Shown here in pieces: positions 42,526 to 49,457 of a stretch of 64,000 bases of DNA. Position 1 is the stretch's first letter, and each line of letters opens with the position of its first letter. Source of the stretch: Negativicutes bacterium (GTDB taxonomy: Bacteria > Bacillota > Negativicutes > Anaeromusales > Anaeromusaceae); contig SAAJ01000008.1 of NCBI GenBank assembly GCA_009929485.1, positions 1-64,000 of the forward strand, in the 5' to 3' direction. The position numbers and the translations under genes were made by a program. A model generated the notes under the pieces. The model ran no database searches and was not told the DNA's origin. It saw only the letters and a program-made list of their open reading frames with translations.

Positions 42526-44016
42526 CTAGCGGCGTTTCATGAGAAGTATGTTTCTCTCCATATCGGCTTCAAAACGCTGAAAATCCTCGCGCAGCTGCTG
42601 TTCCAAGGCGGCTTTGACGGAACCTTGGGGCGGGGCGGTTTTGAGGCGGTTGAAGTCGCTGTTGATAAAGAGGCTTTCTCCGGGCAGGTAAGAATACTCC
42701 AGGCTGCTGAAGGCCAGCCACTTGAGATGGCCGTAGCTCAGGCCGAACCATTGGGCGGCCCTGGCGTATTCCATGGTCAGATTGCTGCGGGAGATGCCTT
42801 CGTCGTCCGTGCAGAGCGTTACAGGAACATCGGCGTTCCAATACAAGCGGAAGGGATGCTTGTCGCCGCCAGCGACATTTAGGATGCCGTCGTTGCTGGT
42901 TAGGCAGATTTCTACGGCGGTTTTATGGTCCCGCATTTGACGCAGCAGGCCGTAGACGTCGTCTTCCCACTGAATGCTGAGGCCATGGCCGATGCGTGAG
43001 GCATGTCCCAAGGCGATGCTTTGGCTAATGCGGTTGCGCATGGGTTCATACGGAGAATAAGCCAAAGTAAGCTCGCCGGCATGAAGGTTGACCTTTAGTT
43101 TATCGGCGTTAGCTGGATTTTCTGCAACCAGGCGGCGCCATTCGCGGTCTAAAATACGCATTTGCGCAGCAAACTGGGTGCGGGAAATCCAGGAATCCTC
43201 AGGATCTAAGAAAGTGAGACTGCGGATGCCCTGGTCAGAAAAACGAACAATCGAGGTAAGCGCTTGGCGTACTTCTTGCGTGAAAAATTCCTCGTAAACT
43301 TCTTGGTTCCATGGTCCGCTTTGCAAGGAGTCCGGCAGGGCGTTGCGATTGATGGGAACGATATAAGCTACGTCCACATTCCAGGCGCCGCCGGCTTGGG
43401 AGATGGTCTCACGGCGCGCCGCCTCCATCTGCTGCAGCCAGGTGCGAATCGCTTCTTCTTCACGCGGCGGTTCGGTCATGAGTTCCAAGTAACGGATTTT
43501 CTGACTGATGGCTCGCCCTACTTGTTCGCGCAGCAAGTCTTCTTCGCTAGGTACGGCGGCGGCAAAACGCCTAAAGGAATCGAAGAAATGGTCATGACCA
43601 TTCTCTTTTTCTTTCGGTTGATTGCGCAGGGAAAGAGCGGAGAGAGCTTCGCCCATTTTAGAATTGCTTTGTTTTAACTCTTGCGCGGTATAGCAGGGGT
43701 TTGTGGTTTCTTTGACAAAGGCTTTGGCCGTGCGGTCAAAAACGAGGTTTTGGGCGATGGCCGAGTCTAGCAGCGTTTCCGTGTAGACCGCGCCCCAAGG
43801 ATGATTGTGCAGATCTGCGCCTTTGGGCATTTTGTGCAAAAAGGCGACAAGCTCGGCTTCGTTTTTCTTGGCGTTTTCAAAGTATTGAGCAACTTGGGGG
43901 CTGGTGTCTTTCTCGACGGAACCGCCGGCGCAAACGGTTGGGGTATGAAGGAGAAGAACGCTCAGGAGTATAAAAAACGAACATAAAGCGGTGAAGACCT
44001 TTTCCCTATGTTTCAT
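42526..44016 (-). CDS. Exported adenosine deaminase (ADGF/CECR1-like)
   Basis: 496 residues from the ATG at 44016. Signal peptide ~1-32 (V-L-L-L-H-T-P-T-V-C-A). Zinc-site motifs of the adenosine deaminase superfamily: D-L-H-N-H near 70, V-N-L-H-A-G-E near 320, R-I-G-H-G, L-T-S-N and C-T-D-D-E. Length and export fit the extracellular ADGF group rather than cytosolic Add (~340 residues). It would turn adenosine into inosine outside the inner membrane. Two autotransporter genes flank it, one on each side. Confidence 0.85.
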   Translation of the reverse strand: MKHREKVFTALCSFFILLSVLLLHTPTVCAGGSVEKDTSPQVAQYFENAKKNEAELVAFLHKMPKGADLHNHPWGAVYTETLLDSAIAQNLVFDRTAKAFVKETTNPCYTAQELKQSNSKMGEALSALSLRNQPKEKENGHDHFFDSFRRFAAAVPSEEDLLREQVGRAISQKIRYLELMTEPPREEEAIRTWLQQMEAARRETISQAGGAWNVDVAYIVPINRNALPDSLQSGPWNQEVYEEFFTQEVRQALTSIVRFSDQGIRSLTFLDPEDSWISRTQFAAQMRILDREWRRLVAENPANADKLKVNLHAGELTLAYSPYEPMRNRISQSIALGHASRIGHGLSIQWEDDVYGLLRQMRDHKTAVEICLTSNDGILNVAGGDKHPFRLYWNADVPVTLCTDDEGISRSNLTMEYARAAQWFGLSYGHLKWLAFSSLEYSYLPGESLFINSDFNRLKTAPPQGSVKAALEQQLREDFQRFEADMERNILLMKRR

Positions 44017-44044
44017 GCTCAAAACCTCGCTTTTTCTTGTTTTT

Positions 44045-44115
44045 TGGTTCAGGGGGACGGTTCTCGTGAACCACGCGGTCCTGGCTTGGTTCAGCAGAAC
44101 CGTCCCCCTGAACCA
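44045..44115. repeat. Family F palindromic repeat, copy 2
   Basis: GGTTCAGGGGGACGGTTCTC and AGAACCGTCCCCCTGAACC are inverted around a ~30-base centre. It lies in the divergent gap between the deaminase and the second autotransporter; 44116-44280 shows nothing else that can be named. Confidence 0.8.
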
Positions 44116-44280
44116 CCCCTGAGCCGGAAATTACTTATGAACCTCAATATTCTGGAGAAAAAGCAGGATTCCTGTGCAGAAAATAAAGTTAGCAGTGTTT
44201 CTTTTGCAGGATTCTCACAGGCAGACGAGAATGTACAGGGCAGCAGGCGGAGAGAAATTTTTTCTGCGAAGGAGGAGCTT

Positions 44281-45870
44281 ATGCGTAAGGATGCGGTTCG
44301 AATTGGTGTTTTTTGCCTATACATACAGCTGTTATTTATGTCCGTTGCCGCGGCAGATGCAGCGCAAGTGACGGTCTGGAACGAACAATTGGCGGTTATT
44401 GACGCGCAGATTCAAGCGCAGGGTTTGGAGCCGACCCAAAGTGTGTCGGGTCAGGCTGCGGCGAAGATTGTGCCGGGAGTAACGGCGGCGCTATTGGAGC
44501 AGAAACGTCAGATTCTGGTTAATGCAGGGTTTACGAAGTTTGCGTCGGTCAATTCGTACGGCAATTTCTATTCTTTTACAAGCCAAAACGGCTATACGGA
44601 TACGCAGGTGCGACTTGTAGAGACGACAGCGCCTCTGCAGCTCCTGCGCCGGGGCAATCATCAAAATGCAAATGAAATTGCCCAGGGCTTTTTGGGAGCT
44701 TGGTGGTCGCCTGTATATTATTCGGTGGAGGATTCTCGCAACCGTCAGGCTATTTTAAAGCAATGGGGCTCTGATTTGCAGGATATTTACGTTATCTCTG
44801 TACCGACCGGCACAACGCTTGTGGCCGGCGAGGCGTCGCCGATGTCCCAAAACGGGGAAAGTCGCAGCGGAGGGGCCTATCAATACTGGAAGCGCAGCGG
44901 CCAGTCGGAGAATACGCTGAACTGGCTGGTGTACGCGTTGTACGCGCCTAATTATTTGAGCAGCTACAGTCAGGCTTTGGTGGGCGCGCAGCGTTTAGGT
45001 AGAGAAGCTTTGGGCGACGTGTCGCAGCATTTGCTGGAGCTGCGGACTCATAAAGCGTCTGCGGAGGGCTTGTGGATGCAGCCCTATGGAAGGAATGGCG
45101 CATATGTAGATAACGCAGGGAAGTCCTTTCATAATCAGTCCTATGGTTTGCATCTGGGCTGGGATCGTCCGTTAAAAACCGGACTGGATCAGCAGGCTTA
45201 CTGGGGGCTTGTAGTTGGACAAGGACGCGGCAGTTTAAGTCAGAGCGCTGCCAATGTGACGAATCAACTGGCGGCAAACTACGGCGGCGTGTACGGTGTA
45301 CAGCGAAGCGGCATTGGGAGTGCTGTGTCGCCGTATTGGCAGGGATCTTTTTTGTATGGGCATCTGAGCATTGATAATGAAGTTCCCGGCTATTATGGTT
45401 ATGGTTTGCGTCAACGTTATGGAGGCAGCATGGTGGCAGCTTCGCTGGAACATGGGATTACGCTGCGACGTACGGCCGAACTGACAGTAGAACCGCAGCT
45501 GCAGCTTTTATATGTATCTGTAGATCATGCGGCGATTTCAGATAAACTGGGAGCGACGGTTTCCGTCAAGCAGGGCGCGTCGTTGCAAGGGCGTGCGGGT
45601 TTGGAAGTTCGCCATGCGTCGCTGACGGCACAACAATTACCCCAAAGTGTTTGGCTTCGCGGCGATTATATCCGCGAATTCAAGGGCGATGCGATCGCTC
45701 TTGTTTCAGGGGAAGAAGCGCATAGCTTTGGCGGCCGGCAACGGTATATGTTGAGCGTAGGGGCGCAGCGAGCGCTGCCGGGAGGATGGCTGATCCAAGG
45801 GCAGGTGGAAAAAAGCTTTGGCAGTGAACGGGGGCTTCAAGGACAATGGAAGCTGAGTAAATCTTGGTAA
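44281..45870 (+). CDS. Autotransporter with compact passenger resembling an ADP-ribosyltransferase fold
   Basis: 529 residues from the ATG at 44281 (GAAGGAGGAG in front; the longer frame from 44008 is repeat DNA). Signal peptide ~1-27. The C-terminal ~270 residues form an autotransporter barrel ending K-S-W. The passenger (~28-240) lacks beta-helix repeats. It has L-L-R-R-G-N (R123/R124), G-A-W-W-S-P (S143) and I-Y-V-I-S-V followed by [10 protein letters not shown] (E193), in the R-S-E order of cholera/pertussis-type ADP-ribosyltransferases and NAD-glycohydrolase (TNT-like) domains. That is a visual analogy only; an adhesin or structural role remains possible. Confidence 0.65.
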   Translation: MRKDAVRIGVFCLYIQLLFMSVAAADAAQVTVWNEQLAVIDAQIQAQGLEPTQSVSGQAAAKIVPGVTAALLEQKRQILVNAGFTKFASVNSYGNFYSFTSQNGYTDTQVRLVETTAPLQLLRRGNHQNANEIAQGFLGAWWSPVYYSVEDSRNRQAILKQWGSDLQDIYVISVPTGTTLVAGEASPMSQNGESRSGGAYQYWKRSGQSENTLNWLVYALYAPNYLSSYSQALVGAQRLGREALGDVSQHLLELRTHKASAEGLWMQPYGRNGAYVDNAGKSFHNQSYGLHLGWDRPLKTGLDQQAYWGLVVGQGRGSLSQSAANVTNQLAANYGGVYGVQRSGIGSAVSPYWQGSFLYGHLSIDNEVPGYYGYGLRQRYGGSMVAASLEHGITLRRTAELTVEPQLQLLYVSVDHAAISDKLGATVSVKQGASLQGRAGLEVRHASLTAQQLPQSVWLRGDYIREFKGDAIALVSGEEAHSFGGRQRYMLSVGAQRALPGGWLIQGQVEKSFGSERGLQGQWKLSKSW

Positions 45871-45884
45871 TGTTGGAGGGAAAG

Positions 45885-46343
45885 ATGAAACTAATAATTG
45901 ATGCAGACGCTTGTCCGAAAGCGGTGTTGCAGCATTGCTTGGCGGCGGGAGCTCGCTGGGGGCTTTCGGTAGTGACGGTGGCAAGCTTCAACCATCAGAT
46001 TGTTTCGGATCAGCATATCACGGTAGGGAATGCTTCGCAGGAGGCGGATTTGAAGATCGTGAACTTGACGGAAGCGAATGATTTGGTTATTACTCAGGAT
46101 TGGGGTTTGGCGGCGTTGGTACTGGCTAAGAAAGCGTGCTGTTTAAGCCCCTCTGGGAGTGAGTATCGATCCGAGAAAATGGATTTTCTGTTGGAGGAGA
46201 GGGAAATCAAAGCGAAAGTACGCCGCGGCGGCGGGCGAACGAAGGGGCCGCGTAAACGCCAGGCGGAGGATGACGCTCGTTTTGCGGCGGAGCTGGAGCG
46301 CTTGTTGCAGCAATTGACAGCAGAAGGGAATTCTAAGGCTTGA
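45885..46343 (+). CDS. YaiI/YqxD (DUF188) family protein
   Basis: 152 residues from the ATG at 45885 (TTGGAGGG in front). Family pattern: I-D-A-D-A-C-P at residues 5-11, V-I-T-Q-D-W-G-L-A near 68 and G-G-G-R-T-K-G-P at ~118. The fold is related to PIN-like nucleases, with acidic residues at D6, D8 and D71-ish, but no activity is established. It follows the autotransporter by 14 bases, perhaps on the same transcript. Confidence 0.88.
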   Translation: MKLIIDADACPKAVLQHCLAAGARWGLSVVTVASFNHQIVSDQHITVGNASQEADLKIVNLTEANDLVITQDWGLAALVLAKKACCLSPSGSEYRSEKMDFLLEEREIKAKVRRGGGRTKGPRKRQAEDDARFAAELERLLQQLTAEGNSKA

Positions 46344-46407
46344 GGCGAGGGCGAGTCTTGTAGTAAGCAAAAAAGTAAAATTTTTCAAGAAAGTCAAAGT
46401 GATAACC

Positions 46408-46436
46408 TTGACGGCAAGGATTTTAAACGGTATAGT
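46408..46436 (+). promoter_or_regulatory. Promoter for the HMA-like mini-protein
   Basis: TTGACG at 46408 and TATAGT at 46431, exactly 17 bases apart, giving a leader of ~145 bases. Confidence 0.65.
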
Positions 46437-46491
46437 AAAAGTAAAAATATACCATTGCTCTTTAGTTGCTAGATTCCATTGCACTACATAT

Positions 46492-46540
46492 CCACTAAGA
46501 AAAGGACTTCAGCGAGAGTCTCTTCTTTGTGGTTTTTTTT
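46492..46540 (+). terminator. Terminator within the leader of the HMA-like gene
   Basis: CCACTAAGAAAAGGACT pairs imperfectly with AGTCTCTTCTTTGTGG and a run of eight T follows. It lies between promoter and start codon, so read-through control (attenuator or riboswitch-like) is suggested. Confidence 0.6.
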
Positions 46541-46588
46541 ATAGGCGGCTGTTGTTTTTGTTGTGTAGAAAGGCAGGGAGGCAAGAAC

Positions 46589-46837
46589 ATGTGTAAAGGC
46601 TGTGGATGCTCCGCGCCGGGGGAGGCGCGCCTGGTGCTGCGAATTACGGGGATTCCGAAGGGGAGCAAGCAGGCGTTGGAGCAATATTTGCTGGATTTGC
46701 CGGGAGTTAATCAAGTGCATCTGCATATGCCCCTATTCGGGCATAACGGACAGGTGAAACTGGATTATCTGCCGGAGAAGACGACGCCGGAGCAGATTAC
46801 AGCGGCCATGGAGTCCTGGGAACCTTGGAGATGGTAA
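46589..46837 (+). CDS. HMA-like small protein with CxxCxC N-terminus
   Basis: 82 residues from the ATG at 46589 (GGGAGG in front). It starts M-C-K-G-C-G-C, a likely metal or Fe-S ligand set. The rest has the beta-alpha-beta-beta-alpha-beta pattern of heavy-metal-associated domains (L-V-L-R-I-T-G-I ... L-P-G-V-N-Q-V-H-L ... V-K-L-D-Y), but without the usual C-x-x-C in the first loop. It may sense or ferry a metal. The long leader with an internal terminator suggests regulation at RNA level. Confidence 0.6.
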   Translation: MCKGCGCSAPGEARLVLRITGIPKGSKQALEQYLLDLPGVNQVHLHMPLFGHNGQVKLDYLPEKTTPEQITAAMESWEPWRW

Positions 46838-46881
46838 AAAACCTGGTCAAGAAAGCAGTGCTTTTCTTGACCAGGTTTTTT
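46836..46881 (+). terminator. Terminator after the HMA-like gene
   Basis: Perfect 18-base stem (AAAAAACCTGGTCAAGAAA and complement) with T run, directly behind the stop codon. Confidence 0.92.
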
Positions 46882-46907
46882 CTTTTTTATAGCAGCATTC
46901 GAATATG

Positions 46908-46958
46908 GTTGACAGTTCAACTTATTTTTGTTATTTTTAATGTAGTTGAAAGTTCAAC
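46908..46958 (+). promoter_or_regulatory. MarR promoter with two operator copies
   Basis: TTGACA (46909) and TATTTT (46932) are 17 bases apart. GTTGACAGTTCAAC at 46908 and GTTGAAAGTTCAAC at 46945 are near-identical inverted repeats, one over the -35 and one around the transcription start. They are the likely sites of the adjacent MarR protein. Confidence 0.65.
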
Positions 46959-46973
46959 GAAAAGAGGGGTTTC

Positions 46974-47444
46974 ATGCTAACTCATCAATTTTTGCGGGAA
47001 GTTGGCGCTGTGGCTCGTTGTGTACAGTCTCTCAGCGATGTGAAATTTAAAAAGTTTGCGTTGCAGCGCGGCCAATTTGTTTTCCTGACCCGTATTTGCG
47101 AAAGCCCGGGCCTTCATTTGCTGGAGCTGTCTCATCTTCTAAAAGTGGATAAGGCAACGGCGACGAAGGCGGTGCAGAAACTGGAAGCGGAGGGCTATGT
47201 TCGTAAGGAACAAAACCAGACGGACAAGAGAATGGTTCACTTGTTTCCTACGGAGCGGGCGAAGGAAGCGTATCCGGAGCTGATTGCCGAGGAAAATCGC
47301 TATCTTGCCTGTTGCTTTACGGGAATGACTAAGGAAGAGCAAGCCTTGGCGGAAACCCTTATAGAGCGCATACGCGAGAATATCGAAACCGAGTGGCTGG
47401 CGTGGAAAACAGGTAAAGGAGGAAAGAACCATGAAAATTCGTGA
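46974..47444 (+). CDS. MarR-family regulator
   Basis: 156 residues. A winged helix at ~40-110 (L-L-E-L-S-H-L-L-K-V-D-K-A-T-A-T-K-A-V and wing D-K-R-M-V). Dimerisation helices lie at both ends. Probable autorepressor through the paired GTTGA...TCAAC sites in its promoter. It overlaps the GNAT gene by 14 bases, so the two are co-expressed, and the acetyltransferase is its likely output. Confidence 0.88.
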   Translation: MLTHQFLREVGAVARCVQSLSDVKFKKFALQRGQFVFLTRICESPGLHLLELSHLLKVDKATATKAVQKLEAEGYVRKEQNQTDKRMVHLFPTERAKEAYPELIAEENRYLACCFTGMTKEEQALAETLIERIRENIETEWLAWKTGKGGKNHENS

Positions 47445-47907
47445 ATATCAGCTAGAGGATCAGCAAGGGGTATTCGACTTGATTCTGCCGATTCAGCAGC
47501 AAGAATTCGGCATTGCCATTACAAAGGAAGATCAGCCGGATTTGAGCCAAGTGAGTTCTTTTTATCAAACCGGGAAGGGAAATTTTTGGGTGGCTGAAGA
47601 TAACGGCCTTGTTGTGGGCACCATCGCGCTCATTGATATTGGCGCAGGACAGGGAGCGCTGCGCAAAATGTTTGTACACAAAGACTACCGCGGCGCTAAG
47701 CAAACGGCGAAAAAGCTGCTGGATGTTCTTTTGAACTGGTCACAGGAGCAAGGCTTGCGAGAAATCTATTTGGGAACAACGGACAAATTTTTAGCGGCGC
47801 ATCGTTTTTATGAAAAGAACGGCTTTATAGAGGTGGCGAAAGAACAGTTGCCACCTTCATTCCCGGTGATGAAGGTGGACAGCCGGTTTTATCGGTGTAG
47901 TTTATAG
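47431..47907 (+). CDS. GNAT-family N-acetyltransferase
   Basis: 158 residues. Acetyl-CoA-binding motif A region R-K-M-F-V-H-K-D-Y-R-G-A-K-Q-T-A-K-K-L-L at ~72-90 (a Q/R-x-x-G-x-A variant) and the C-terminal A-A-H-R-F-Y-E-K-N-G-F motif. The start overlaps the marR end, with AAAGGAGG inside marR. The substrate is unknown; small-molecule or protein acetylation are both possible. Confidence 0.85.
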   Translation: MKIREYQLEDQQGVFDLILPIQQQEFGIAITKEDQPDLSQVSSFYQTGKGNFWVAEDNGLVVGTIALIDIGAGQGALRKMFVHKDYRGAKQTAKKLLDVLLNWSQEQGLREIYLGTTDKFLAAHRFYEKNGFIEVAKEQLPPSFPVMKVDSRFYRCSL

Positions 47908-47912
47908 TTTGC

Positions 47913-47956
47913 AGAACCAGAGAAGCCGCTTATGCCAATGCTCTGGTTCTTTTTTG
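47913..47956. terminator. Terminator between convergent GNAT and aminotransferase genes
   Basis: AGAACCAGAG and CTCTGGTTCT flank an 18-base loop and T run. It overlaps the last codons of the minus-strand aminotransferase gene. Confidence 0.8.
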
Positions 47957-49156
47957 TATTGCCTGCGCCAGGCGGCACACGCCTTCGCGGATTTGCTCTT
48001 CCGGCGTATTGGAGTAATTGAGGCGCAGAGTGTTGGTGACGCCGCCGTTAGGGAAGAAAGAATCGCCGGGAACAAAGGCGACATTTTGTGCTAAACAATC
48101 ATGCAAAAGTTCCATGGCCTTGATCGACTCCGGTAGCTGCAGCCAAAGGAATAGACCTCCTTCGGGGCGGGTAAAGGCGACGCCAGCGGGCAAAAAGTCA
48201 TCCAGCGCCTGCAGCATGGCATTGCGCCGCTGGCGGTAGACGGAGACGATGCGTTGAATGCGCGCTTCAAAATCATACTGATCGATGAAGCGGGAAATCT
48301 CCATTTGCGTTTTTAACGAAGTGCATAGATCAACGCCTTGTTTAAGGAGTACGCACTTGTTCCTAATTTCCGGATGGGCGGCGATCCAGCCGATGCGCAT
48401 GCCGGGGCAGAAGATTTTGGAGAACGTACCCAAAGAGATAACCAGACCGTGTTGATCGAAGGTTTGCAAGGATGGCGGGATTTTATTTTCGAAGCGTAGC
48501 TCCCCATAAGGATTGTCTTCAATGACGGGCAGATGGTATTTGTTAATAAGGTTCATGAAAGCCTGGCGCCTTGAAAGTGACCAGGTTTTTCCTGTTGGGT
48601 TTTGAAAATCGGGAATGACGTACGCAAATTTAAGGCGTTCCGTAGTTTGCAGGATGTATTCCAAGGTTTCAGGAACCATGCCTTCTTCGTCTGTGGGAAC
48701 TTCAATAAAACGGGGGCGGTAGGCTCGAAAAGCACTGAGGGCTGCTAAATACGTGGGACTTTCGCAGAGTACGACGTCGTCCTCATCGAGAAATACCTTT
48801 CCTAATAAATCCAAGGCTTGTTGCGAGCCGGAGGTAATTAAAATATCGTCGCTTTGGAAGGAAGTACGAAATTTCTGCTGCATGCGCTGGGCGATCTGGC
48901 TGCGCAGCGGTTCATATCCTTCGGTGGTAGAGTACTGAAGTGCTTTTTGGCCGGACTCTTCCAAGACTTGCAGGGATACCTGTTTTAGCTCTTCGATGGG
49001 AAACAGTTCCGGTGCCGGCAGGCCGCCGGCAAAAGAAATGACTTCTTCTCGTTCGGTGATTTTTAGAATCTCCCGAATTTCGGACGCTTTTAAGGCGTCC
49101 GTGCGTTTAGAGAAAGAAAATGAAGGCGGGGAACAGGGAGCGGTCATGGTGTTCAT
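47930..49156 (-). CDS. PLP-dependent aminotransferase (LysN/2-aminoadipate type)
   Basis: 408 residues of aminotransferase class I/II. Lys Schiff base in S-L-G-T-F-S-K-I-F-C-P-G (~residue 245), N-P-T-G-K near 175 and the F-S/R-P-E-G-G-x-F-x-W motif near 345. I-S-F-A-G-G-L-P-x-P-E near residue 40 is typical of the LysN/AadAT group that uses 2-aminoadipate, branched-chain or aromatic amino acids. No GntR DNA-binding domain is attached. GAGGAGG precedes the ATG. Confidence 0.87.
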   Translation of the reverse strand: MNTMTAPCSPPSFSFSKRTDALKASEIREILKITEREEVISFAGGLPAPELFPIEELKQVSLQVLEESGQKALQYSTTEGYEPLRSQIAQRMQQKFRTSFQSDDILITSGSQQALDLLGKVFLDEDDVVLCESPTYLAALSAFRAYRPRFIEVPTDEEGMVPETLEYILQTTERLKFAYVIPDFQNPTGKTWSLSRRQAFMNLINKYHLPVIEDNPYGELRFENKIPPSLQTFDQHGLVISLGTFSKIFCPGMRIGWIAAHPEIRNKCVLLKQGVDLCTSLKTQMEISRFIDQYDFEARIQRIVSVYRQRRNAMLQALDDFLPAGVAFTRPEGGLFLWLQLPESIKAMELLHDCLAQNVAFVPGDSFFPNGGVTNTLRLNYSNTPEEQIREGVCRLAQAIQKRTRALA

Positions 49157-49348
49157 ACAAAAACCTCCTCATCGTGTATGTCAGAATAAAAGAGCGACTA
49201 TAGAGTACTTTGTATTCATAATAAACACCAAAATGTGAGTCGTAAATATCCAATTAAAAATTACAAAAAGAGTCCAATTTTAAAAGTTAACGAGAACAAA
49301 ATGACGTTTATTGCTCTCGACACAAACATCTGTTTAATCGCATAAGCA

Positions 49349-49388
49349 TAAAAAGCGGAGCCCAACAAAGTATTGGGTTCCGCTTTTT
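49349..49388. terminator. Terminator downstream of the flagellin gene
   Basis: AAAAGCGGAGCCCAA pairs with TTGGGTTCCGCTTTT (one G-U), with A and T runs. The rest of 49157-49457 shows no gene. Confidence 0.85.
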
Positions 49389-49457
49389 GTTGTTCAAGTT
49401 TTCGTTAAAGCTAAGCTGTAAGAAGTACTTGCATAAATGTCGTTGTTTGGAAAAAAA

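Noticed and set aside
42448-44115. Composite transposon around the adenosine deaminase gene
   Set aside because: The flanking family F palindromes are short, no transposase is present and no target duplication could be recognised, so only bracketing by repeats is claimed.
44008-44280. Upstream extension of the second autotransporter
   Set aside because: It covers a family F repeat and has no signal peptide at that start; the ATG at 44281 has GGAGGAG and a signal peptide follows.
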